The notes below the pieces were generated by a model. The model was not told the DNA's origin and made no database searches. It saw nothing but the letters and a program-made list of their open reading frames with translations. Shown one piece after another: positions 57,384-64,000 of a stretch of 64,000 nt of DNA (its first letter is position 1; every line of letters begins with the position of its first letter). Made by a program: the position numbers and the translations under genes. The stretch lies in the NCBI RefSeq assembly GCF_008693065.1, contig NZ_VXKH01000002.1, positions 62,001 to 126,000 of the forward strand. The letters run 5' to 3'. Source of the stretch: Corynebacterium tuscaniense (GTDB lineage Bacteria; Actinomycetota; Actinomycetes; Mycobacteriales; Mycobacteriaceae).

Positions 57384-59129
57384 TTACCAATCTCGCAGGT
57401 ACGCAATGCGCTTGCGCAGTTGGTCCGCGGAGCACAGTGCGGTGGGCGGACCACCACATGCTTTGCGCACTTCAGTGTGGATCGCACCGTGCGGTCGTCC
57501 TGTGCGTGATGCAACGATGGATACGCGCGTGTTGAGCTCTTGCCTCAATGCCGGGATGTCCTCCGACGCAACGCCACTTGAAGGCCTTTCGCTTATCGAC
57601 GTTCCCGCGTGCCCCGGCCGCGCCTTCTCCGCTGCCTCCTGCGCCGCCTTTTGTTGTGCTTTCTGTTCTGCCTCACGGACATCAAGCTGATCGGCTTGAC
57701 GCTTGCGCAGCAGAGTTTTCACTTGCTCTGCATCCAATAGACCGGGCAGGCCAAGAAAGTCTTGTTCTTCCTGTGTTCCGGCGAGAGTGGGCGTACCGTA
57801 GGTGGACCCATCAAAGATCAGGGAATCCAACTCAGCAGAAGCACCAATGGATTGGTAGCTTGGCTCCTCATCAGGCTCTGTCTGCTGGCGGTTAGCCTGC
57901 TCCAGCAGTTCATCGGACCAGCCCTGCTCACGGTGAGGTTTGCCCAAGACGTGGTCGCGGGAGACCTCCATTTCCTCGGCCAAGCGCAGCAGCACTGGGA
58001 CAGAGGGAAGGAAGATCGAAGCGGACTCGCCGGGCATGCGGGAACGGACAAAACGGCCAATCGCCTGGGCAAAGAACAGCGGTGTGGAGGCAGAAGTGGC
58101 ATACACCCCCACGGCGAGGCGGGGAACATCCACGCCTTCAGAAACCATGCGCACCGCCACCATCCACTCGTCCTGGGAGGCAGAGAACTCGTCGATGCGT
58201 TTGGAGGACCCGGGTTCGTCGGAAAGCACCACGGTGACGGGCGTAGAGCTGATCTTTTGCAAGATCTTCGCGTACGCACGCGCGGTAGTCGTGTCGGTGG
58301 CGATCACGAGCCCACCTGCATCCGGCATATTCGCGCGAATCTTCAGCAAGCGCGTATGCGCTGCTTGCAGCACAGCAGCGATCCAATCACCCTTCGGGTC
58401 AAGGGCTGTCTTCCACGCGCGTGCGGTCTGCGCCGCATCAAGAGGCTCCCCCAGTCGGGCTGAATATTCTTCGCCCGCAGAATCCCGCCACTGCGCCTCA
58501 CCGCTATACGCCAGAAAGACCACGGGACGCACAACACCGTCTTTGAGGGCTTCCGCGTAGCCGTAGGTGTAATCAGCTTGGGAGACTAGGTGGCCTTCCC
58601 CATCCTCGTCATACCGCACAAAGGGGATCGCCGAATCATCAGAACGGAAAGGCGTACCCGTCAACGCAAGACGATGCTCCACATCGTTATACGCCTCGCG
58701 CACACCGTCGCCCCAACTCTTGGCATCGCCAGCATGGTGGATCTCATCCAAAATCACCAGCGTACGGCGAGCACTTGCTACTGCGTGGTGCTTAAACGGG
58801 TGCATGCCCACCTGGGCGTAGGTGACCACAACACCGTCATAGGCAGGGTTCACCGCAGACGAGTTAGTAAACGCCGGATCAAGCGACAATCCGAACCGGG
58901 CTGCCGCTTGCGACCACTGCACCTTGAGGTGTTCTGTGGGCACCACCACGATGATGCGCTCCACGGTTTTATCCGTGTGTAGCATGCTGGCAAGCGTGAG
59001 TGCAAACGTGGTTTTTCCGGCACCGGGCGTAGCCACGGCAAGGAAATCCTTGGGTTTGTGCGCGAAGAATTGATCAAGGGCCTCCTGCTGCCAGAGACGA
59101 AGAGTCGGCCCCGCGACGGCGTGGGTCAC
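57384..59129 (-). CDS. DEAH/DEIH-box superfamily II helicase
   Basis: 581 aa. Q-like LRLWQQEALDQFF, Walker A ATPGAGKTTFAL, DEIH box TLVILDEIHHAGDA, motif III LALTGTPFRSD, and motif VI region AQAIGRFVRSR. Resembles XPB/RadD-like helicases; the C-terminal 200 residues contain a Gln/Ala-rich coil (EAEQKAQQKAAQEAAEKARP). Substrate unknown; likely nucleic-acid repair. Its start overlaps the DUF3039 stop by four bases. One 11-mer copy read as Thr-Ser-Ile-Ser with ATA. Confidence 0.88.
   Translation of the reverse strand: MTHAVAGPTLRLWQQEALDQFFAHKPKDFLAVATPGAGKTTFALTLASMLHTDKTVERIIVVVPTEHLKVQWSQAAARFGLSLDPAFTNSSAVNPAYDGVVVTYAQVGMHPFKHHAVASARRTLVILDEIHHAGDAKSWGDGVREAYNDVEHRLALTGTPFRSDDSAIPFVRYDEDGEGHLVSQADYTYGYAEALKDGVVRPVVFLAYSGEAQWRDSAGEEYSARLGEPLDAAQTARAWKTALDPKGDWIAAVLQAAHTRLLKIRANMPDAGGLVIATDTTTARAYAKILQKISSTPVTVVLSDEPGSSKRIDEFSASQDEWMVAVRMVSEGVDVPRLAVGVYATSASTPLFFAQAIGRFVRSRMPGESASIFLPSVPVLLRLAEEMEVSRDHVLGKPHREQGWSDELLEQANRQQTEPDEEPSYQSIGASAELDSLIFDGSTYGTPTLAGTQEEQDFLGLPGLLDAEQVKTLLRKRQADQLDVREAEQKAQQKAAQEAAEKARPGHAGTSISERPSSGVASEDIPALRQELNTRVSIVASRTGRPHGAIHTEVRKACGGPPTALCSADQLRKRIAYLRDW
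57591..57601 (+). repeat. 11-mer motif copy 10
   Basis: Exact copy in the poorly conserved C-terminal linker of the helicase gene, read from the complement as Ser-Ile-Ser with ATA. Confidence 0.85.
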
Positions 59130-59380
59130 TTCTTGCGCAGCCCCTTGAAAATCCGCTCACAGTCCGGGCAGACGGGTGAACCTGGCTTCGCCTGCTTACG
59201 CACGGGGAACGTCTCCCCACACAGGGCGACAACCATGGCGCCGGAGACTGCGGAGTTAACGATCTGGTCTTTCTTTACGTAGTGGAAAAACTTCGGAGTG
59301 TCGTTATCTTGCGAGGTATCTTCGCGGACATCGGGCCGTTCGATCGTTTTCGTACTTGTCTGACTCACAGACACCATCAT
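59126..59380 (-). CDS. DUF3039 small zinc-binding-like protein
   Basis: 84 aa from the ATG at 59380; starts at 59377 or 59374 are also possible. FFHYVKKDQIVNSAVSGAMV then VALCGE and PVCPDCERIFKGL give three to four Cys for zinc. Matches DUF3039, typical beside this helicase in corynebacteria. Function unknown. Confidence 0.85.
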   Translation of the reverse strand: MMVSVSQTSTKTIERPDVREDTSQDNDTPKFFHYVKKDQIVNSAVSGAMVVALCGETFPVRKQAKPGSPVCPDCERIFKGLRKK

Positions 59381-59423
59381 GCCCCATCCCCGCGGCAAGT
59401 CGCATAAGCCGTGGGCACCGGTC

Positions 59424-59429
59424 TACCCT
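59424..59429 (+). promoter_or_regulatory. -10 box of the DUF3099 gene
   Basis: TACCCT 8 bases before the ATG at 59438, the same hexamer as at sdaA. No ribosome site. Confidence 0.45.
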
Positions 59430-59437
59430 TGGTGCCT

Positions 59438-59920
59438 ATGAGCACTGCCCGCGGCGACAATGACGACGACATCGTCGTCGATGCTGCCATAACGGATTCC
59501 AGTCAGACACAGCCATCGGCAACATCGAGGCCACACAGGACGCTTCTGCACCGTCGCGCGCAATTGATCACCAGTGCCCGCCGCTCCCCTTCGGAGAATC
59601 GTCGCTCTCGCGAAACCAAGTATTTGATTTTGCAGGGCTTGCGTATCCCCTTCGTGTTGCTGTCCATCGCTTCTGTGTTGTGGTGGCACAACTGGTGGCT
59701 CGCGCTCGTCTTCTTCTGCATTTCCATCCCCTTGCCATGGATCTCAGTGGTCATCGCCAACGACAGCAATGAGGTGCGGGACAAGCGGACACAGAATGTG
59801 TATAAGCCAGCTGCCGCGCGCCACCAGATGCTTGTTGCACACCAGCAGGCACAGCTCTCCTCCGGACGCACAGACAGTGGCGAGCAAGATGAGAATCCAG
59901 GCACAATCGATCACATCTAG
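59438..59920 (+). CDS. DUF3099 membrane protein
   Basis: 160 aa. Polar N-terminus, then two close membrane segments (FVLLSIASVLWW and WLALVFFCISIPLPWISVVI, residues about 76-115) and a basic/Gln-rich tail. Fits DUF3099. Function unknown. The methyltransferase gene follows 22 bases later. Confidence 0.83.
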   Translation: MSTARGDNDDDIVVDAAITDSSQTQPSATSRPHRTLLHRRAQLITSARRSPSENRRSRETKYLILQGLRIPFVLLSIASVLWWHNWWLALVFFCISIPLPWISVVIANDSNEVRDKRTQNVYKPAAARHQMLVAHQQAQLSSGRTDSGEQDENPGTIDHI

Positions 59921-59942
59921 GCATCGGTAGAAAGGCGACATC

Positions 59943-61478
59943 GTGTCCGCAGCTTTTTCCGCAGACATTGCGCGTGGATTGACCTGGGAGTTGCATGAGG
60001 CAGGCCTCACAGCTGATTCCATCGCAGCACACTTGGGCCCAGACGCCACGGATGCGCTCTACCGGGGTGAACCCGGCGCGGTGTTGGCTGCGTGTGATGG
60101 TTCACGTCTGTCAGATCTGATTCGCTTTTTTCTTTTGCGCCGGCCCTTCACGCCAGCGAAACTTGCAGATGTACTGTCACCGCGTCTTGCGTTAGCGCTT
60201 ATCGACGGCGGGTGGGCCACCACAACCACCTCCGGCGACGTGGTTATTGCCGTTGATGTGCGCCCGCACGTGATCGCTGGCGAAGACAGGTTTGTGTTCT
60301 CTGATTGTGACGCTTCGGTGACACAACATGTTCCAGGACCAGACCATGTTCTTGGTGTGGGTGCTGCGAGTTTGTCCCTGCTGTCCGCTACCCCACTGAC
60401 TCCTGTGGATTCCGTCTTGGATCTTGGCACCGGTTCCGGTGTTCAGGCTTTGGCGCAGTCTGGATGCGCGCAACGTGTGGTGGCTACGGATGTGCATCCA
60501 CGCGCGCTGGATTTCGCGCGAGCCACTATGGCCGGTGCCGGTGTGAACAACGTGGATATCCGCGAAGGCACTTGGTTTGAGCCTGTGATCGGGGAGAAAT
60601 TCGACCGTATTGTGGCCAATCCCCCATTTGTGGTGGGCCTTCCGGAGGTGGGCCACGTGTACCGAGATTCGGGCTTGAACCTGGACGGCGCCAGCGAGCT
60701 GGTGGTGAAGAAAGTGCCGGAGCATCTTTCACCCAATGGCACGGCGTTCATTCTGGGCGCATGGATTCATGCTGATGATGAGCCGTGGGACCGCCGCGTG
60801 GCCTCCTGGTTCCCACAAACGGGCGTGTCCGCCTGGATGTGCCAACGTGACGTTGTTGATCCAGCTTTGTATGTGTCCACCTGGCTCAAAGATGAATCAG
60901 TTGATCCGCGCTCCGAGGATGGGATCGAACGCACCCGTGCATGGCTGCAGCACTTCCGTGATGCCAGTGTACGGGCGGTGGGCTTCGGCTGGATCTTCAT
61001 TAGGAATATTGGAGATGCCCCGAGCGAACTTACCTTTGAAACGTTGGATCAGCCCTTCACCGATCCTCTTGGCCCTGAAGTAGAGGAATACTTCACACGG
61101 ATAGAGTGGCTGCGGGGATCTTCCCAAGAAGACATTCTGCAGGCGCGTTATGCGGTGCGTCCTGGCGTCGCACTGGAAGACGTAAGTGTGGCGGATGTGC
61201 ACACAGGTATGGGCTTTGAGCAGAAGGTGAAGCGCCTGACCCGCACGGATGGCCCACGTTTCACCCACGACATCGATGATGCTGTGGCGTCCATTGTCTC
61301 TGGGCTGAACCCTGATGGCTTACCGCTGAGTGAAATAGTGGGACTGTGGGCGGCAGCGCAGGGGCTGGATGATGCACAAGAAGAAGCACTGGCTGTTGAG
61401 GCCACCGGAATCATCGTCGATTTAATCCGACATGGTTTCGTCCTACCCACTGACCTGATTAGCCGCCACAGCGCTTAG
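59943..61478 (+). CDS. Class I SAM-dependent methyltransferase (N6-type NPPF motif)
   Basis: 511 aa. SAM motif VLDLGTGSGVQALAQSG at about residue 158 and catalytic motif IVANPPFVVGLPEVGH at about 223, as in methyltransferases that modify the amide or amino nitrogen of Gln, rRNA guanine or adenine. The N-terminal 150 and C-terminal 200 residues are accessory domains typical of this actinobacterial family. GTG start with AAAGGCGAC before it. Target unknown. One 11-mer copy near the 5' end. Confidence 0.85.
   Translation: MSAAFSADIARGLTWELHEAGLTADSIAAHLGPDATDALYRGEPGAVLAACDGSRLSDLIRFFLLRRPFTPAKLADVLSPRLALALIDGGWATTTTSGDVVIAVDVRPHVIAGEDRFVFSDCDASVTQHVPGPDHVLGVGAASLSLLSATPLTPVDSVLDLGTGSGVQALAQSGCAQRVVATDVHPRALDFARATMAGAGVNNVDIREGTWFEPVIGEKFDRIVANPPFVVGLPEVGHVYRDSGLNLDGASELVVKKVPEHLSPNGTAFILGAWIHADDEPWDRRVASWFPQTGVSAWMCQRDVVDPALYVSTWLKDESVDPRSEDGIERTRAWLQHFRDASVRAVGFGWIFIRNIGDAPSELTFETLDQPFTDPLGPEVEEYFTRIEWLRGSSQEDILQARYAVRPGVALEDVSVADVHTGMGFEQKVKRLTRTDGPRFTHDIDDAVASIVSGLNPDGLPLSEIVGLWAAAQGLDDAQEEALAVEATGIIVDLIRHGFVLPTDLISRHSA
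60197..60207 (+). repeat. 11-mer motif copy 11
   Basis: Exact copy in the methyltransferase gene, read as Leu-Ile-Asp-Gly. Confidence 0.85.
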
Positions 61479-61493
61479 AAGGAGAAAACCTGT

Positions 61494-61928
61494 ATGAAGG
61501 CCGTTCTTACTCGCGTTACCCAAGCCTCTGTCACCGTGGATGGGGAGATCGTTGGCGCTATCGACTGCCCGGGGACCGGCGGTGTCCTTGCTTTAGTAGG
61601 CGTCGGCCGCGATGACAGCGAAGATGCGTGGGAGGTGATGGCCCGCAAGATCGCCGAGCTTCGCATTCTAGAAGGCGAAGTCTCCGTAGAAGATGCTGGC
61701 GCGCCAGTGCTCCTGGTGAGCCAGTTCACGCTCATGGGCCAGACTAAGAAAGGGCGCCGTCCTTCCTGGTCTGAAGCAGCCCCGGGCGCTGACGCGGAAC
61801 CCATCATTGGCAAAATCGCCCAAGCGTTGACCGAGCGTGGCATTCATGTCGAACAGGGACGCTTCGGCGCGATGATGGATGTCGCTTCTGTAAATTCAGG
61901 TCCTTTCACCGTTCTTGTTGAATGTTGA
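61494..61928 (+). CDS. dtd: D-aminoacyl-tRNA deacylase
   Basis: 144 aa. The DTD signature [17 protein letters not shown] and the cross-subunit GP motif [10 protein letters not shown] are intact. It removes D-amino acids (and Gly) from mischarged tRNA. AAGGAG precedes the ATG. Probably cotranscribed with the methyltransferase gene 15 bases upstream. Confidence 0.96.
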   Translation: MKAVLTRVTQASVTVDGEIVGAIDCPGTGGVLALVGVGRDDSEDAWEVMARKIAELRILEGEVSVEDAGAPVLLVSQFTLMGQTKKGRRPSWSEAAPGADAEPIIGKIAQALTERGIHVEQGRFGAMMDVASVNSGPFTVLVEC

Positions 61929-62046
61929 GCGTTAACTGCTAAAGTCCAACAGGTAGGTTTTAAACACGTTTGCTCCTACATCGGGCCCACATTGAACCCT
62001 CGTTGAAGCCAATGTGAGCAGCAAAAACAGAAGTTTTTACCATTAG

Positions 62047-62075
62047 GGAACAAAGCTGTGCGGTCCGGCGTTAAT
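62047..62075 (+). promoter_or_regulatory. SigH-type (ECF) stress promoter of sigB
   Basis: GGAAC, 18 bases, GTTAAT fits the corynebacterial SigH consensus GGAA(T/C)...GTT. A SigA-like TAGATT lies at 62080-62085, so two start sites are possible. Confidence 0.65.
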
Positions 62076-62112
62076 AGGTTAGATTCGCGAGACTTAAAGG
62101 AGCCCGATCACC

Positions 62113-63108
62113 ATGACCCAACCCGATGTGGATCGTGTCGATGACAACGAGGAAAAGGTTGATCGCGGGAGCCGACGTAACCAGACCAATGACAACCCGT
62201 CAGCGGACCTCGTCCGCGTTTATCTCAACGGCATTGGTAAGACTGCGCTGCTCAACGCCGAGGAGGAAGTGGAGCTCGCGCAACAAATTGAGGTCGGCCT
62301 GTACGCCCAGCATCTCCTCGATGATCCTGAGGTGAAGCTCACCCGCGCTAAGGCCCGCGATCTGAAAATTTTGGCAAAGCAAGGCCGCAAGGCCCGCTCC
62401 CATTTGTTGGAAGCGAACCTCCGCCTGGTCGTCTCCTTGGCTAAGCGCTACACCGGCCGTGGCATGCCTCTGCTGGACCTCATCCAAGAGGGCAACCTTG
62501 GCCTCATCCGCGCGATGGAGAAGTTCGACTATGCGAAGGGCTTCAAGTTCTCTACCTACGCAACGTGGTGGATCCGCCAAGCTATCACCCGTGGGATGGC
62601 AGATCAGTCCCGCACTATTCGCCTCCCAGTCCACTTGGTGGAACAGGTGAATAAGCTCTCCCGCATTCGCCGTGAGATGTACCAGTCCCTCGGCCGTGAG
62701 CCAACGAATGAGGAGCTGTCGGAGGAATCCGGCATTGAGGAAACCAAGATCGAGATGCTTTTGCGCCAGTCGCGCGATCCGGTGAGTCTGGACATGCCGG
62801 TGGGAGCAGACGAAGAAGCACCGTTGGGTGATTTCATTGAAGACGCGGAAGCGGCGGACGCTGAGGACGCTGTGGTCTCTGTTCTGCGGCACGATGACAT
62901 CAATGACATCATCAACGGCCTCGAGCAACGCGAGCAAGATGTAATTCGTTTGCGCTATGGCCTCGATGACGGCGTACCACGCACTCTCGACCAGATTGGC
63001 CGCAAGTTCGGGCTGTCGCGCGAACGGGTGCGTCAAATTGAGCGCGAAGTAATGAGCAAGCTACGTGCTGGTGAACGCGCGGATCGTCTGCGCGATTACG
63101 CTTTCTAA
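62113..63108 (+). CDS. sigB: RNA polymerase sigma factor SigB (group 2)
   Basis: 331 aa. Regions 1.2 to 4.2 are complete: [54 protein letters not shown], and [14 protein letters not shown]. It lacks the long N-terminal extension of SigA. Directs transition-phase and stress transcription. AAAGGAG precedes the ATG. Followed by dtxR, as in other corynebacteria. Confidence 0.96.
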   Translation: MTQPDVDRVDDNEEKVDRGSRRNQTNDNPSADLVRVYLNGIGKTALLNAEEEVELAQQIEVGLYAQHLLDDPEVKLTRAKARDLKILAKQGRKARSHLLEANLRLVVSLAKRYTGRGMPLLDLIQEGNLGLIRAMEKFDYAKGFKFSTYATWWIRQAITRGMADQSRTIRLPVHLVEQVNKLSRIRREMYQSLGREPTNEELSEESGIEETKIEMLLRQSRDPVSLDMPVGADEEAPLGDFIEDAEAADAEDAVVSVLRHDDINDIINGLEQREQDVIRLRYGLDDGVPRTLDQIGRKFGLSRERVRQIEREVMSKLRAGERADRLRDYAF

Positions 63109-63127
63109 AACACAAGCTCTTATGCGT

Positions 63128-63168
63128 CACCCGGCTTCCACTCTCTATGGTGGAGGAGCCGGGTGTTT
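63128..63168 (+). terminator. Intrinsic terminator after sigB
   Basis: CACCCGGCT and AGCCGGGTG form the outer stem, CCAC/GTGG the inner part, then TTTAC. Confidence 0.8.
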
Positions 63169-63250
63169 ACCTGTCATACGCCCGGGGTCATGTTTGTCGG
63201 CTACCATTGGCCGGAGTTTGTCGTGCGATGAGTCCAAAAGGATATCTACT

Positions 63251-63943
63251 GTGAGAGATCTGGTTGACACCACCGAGATGTACCTGCGTACGGTCTACGA
63301 GCTGGAGGAAGAAGGCATCGTTCCGCTGCGAGCGCGTATTGCCGAGCGCCTGGACCAGTCGGGCCCCACGGTGTCTCAGACGGTGGCGCGCATGGAGCGT
63401 GATGGTCTCATCATCGTGGAACATGACCGTTCTCTGTCCCTCACTCCGCGTGGCCGCGAGCTTGCCACCTCTGTGATGCGTAAGCACCGCTTGGCCGAGC
63501 GCCTGCTCACGGACGTGCTGAGCTTGGATCTGAGCAAAGTTCACGCTGAAGCATGTCGCTGGGAGCATGTGATGAGTGAAGAGGTAGAGCGCAAGCTGAT
63601 TGACGTGCTGGAGGACCCCACCCGCTCCCCCTTTGGCAACCCAATCCCAGCTTTGGATGAATTGGGATACGAGGCAGCCAAGGAACTCGATCTGGGGGTG
63701 CGCGTGAATGAATTGGATCTCAGCGAACCGGTGAAGGCTGAAGTCGTGCAGATCAATGAAATTTTGCAGCTTGATTCAGAGCAGTACTCCTCCATCTGTC
63801 GTTTTGGTATTACCCGTGGAACCAAGGTGACACTGACAGGCAAGCCACATGGTGCTGTGACAGTCACAACTGAAACTGGCTCCGAAATTGAGCTAACACC
63901 GGACATCGTGCACGCACTGCGTGTGAAGAAACTGGAGGGCTAA
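63251..63943 (+). CDS. dtxR: Iron-dependent repressor DtxR
   Basis: 230 aa from the GTG at 63251 (AAAGGAT 7 bases before); the longer open frame upstream lacks family similarity. [20 protein letters not shown] and [16 protein letters not shown] form the winged helix; [10 protein letters not shown] and CRWEHVM carry the metal ligands (His79, Glu83, Cys102, Glu105, His106 by DtxR numbering). The C-terminal SH3-like domain is present. It represses iron-uptake genes when Fe(II) is bound. Confidence 0.96.
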   Translation: MRDLVDTTEMYLRTVYELEEEGIVPLRARIAERLDQSGPTVSQTVARMERDGLIIVEHDRSLSLTPRGRELATSVMRKHRLAERLLTDVLSLDLSKVHAEACRWEHVMSEEVERKLIDVLEDPTRSPFGNPIPALDELGYEAAKELDLGVRVNELDLSEPVKAEVVQINEILQLDSEQYSSICRFGITRGTKVTLTGKPHGAVTVTTETGSEIELTPDIVHALRVKKLEG

Positions 63944-63946
63944 ATC

Positions 63947-64000
63947 ATGGCGCAGCTCGTTGTCACTGGTGGTGCCGGCTATGTGGGAAGCGTATGTACC
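63947..64000 (+). CDS. galE: UDP-glucose 4-epimerase, first 18 codons (cut by window edge)
   Basis: MAQLVVTGGAGYVGSVCT is the Rossmann GxxGxxG start of an extended SDR epimerase. Only 18 codons are in the window. It starts 3 bases after the dtxR stop, the standard dtxR-galE order in corynebacteria, so the two are probably cotranscribed. Confidence 0.85.
   Translation, partial: MAQLVVTGGAGYVGSVCT

Noticed and set aside
63109-63250. DtxR autoregulatory box before dtxR
   Set aside because: No 19-base TTAGGTTAG-type palindrome is visible between sigB and dtxR.

Overview
The window is a gene-dense stretch of a moderately GC-rich actinobacterial chromosome, best explained as a Corynebacterium. 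Supporting evidence is the mycolata gene set and order: secF-secD-yajC, ruvBAC, yebC, tesB, the PIM lipid cluster (pimA, patA, pgsA, HIT protein, thrS), aftC-msrB-hemQ-rnd-dxs, DUF3710-dut-DUF3093-DUF4193-suhB-ppgK-sigA, and sigB-dtxR-galE. A maltose-type ABC operon resembles musEFGKI of C. glutamicum, and many start codons sit about 7 bases after a -10 box, as in leaderless corynebacterial genes. No rRNA, CRISPR array, insertion sequence or prophage was seen.

Layout. 1-2.1 kb: start of aspS (minus), a YpfJ-type zinc metallopeptidase, and a CBS protein with a HEPN-like N-terminus. 2.1-8.4 kb: six-gene minus-strand sugar uptake operon (musK, a DUF4032 gene, musE, musF, musG, musI). 8.6-12.6 kb: sdaA, then hisS, a metallo-beta-lactamase-fold hydrolase and tpx. 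12.8-15.7 kb: a membrane-anchored cyclophilin, a small secreted protein with an amphipathic tail, and an HNH endonuclease. 15.9-34.1 kb: long minus-strand block for stringent response and purine salvage (rel, apt), peptide binding (dciAE), protein export (secF, secD, yajC), recombination (ruvBAC), yebC, tesB, PIM and phosphatidylinositol synthesis, and thrS. 34.2-39.7 kb: accessory stretch with a CopC protein, an MFS exporter and a McrBC-type modification-dependent restriction pair, ending at a tRNA cluster. 39.8-40.8 kb: seven tRNA genes (Val-CAC on minus; Gly, Val-GAC, Gly, Cys, Val-GAC, Gly on plus). 40.9-51.7 kb: a block in the same order as Rv2671-Rv2699c of M. tuberculosis. 52-53.6 kb: a two-gene oxidoreductase operon. 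53.6-64 kb: suhB/ppgK, sigA, a DEAH helicase, DUF3039/DUF3099 genes, a methyltransferase, dtd, sigB, dtxR and the start of galE.

The most unusual signal is not a gene. The 11-mer GCTTATCGACG (or its complement) occurs 11 times exactly in 64 kb, plus one near-copy, where about 0.03 are expected from uniform base use. It lies on both strands, in several reading frames and once between genes, so it looks like a DNA-level motif analogous to an uptake, recombination or chromosome-organisation sequence.
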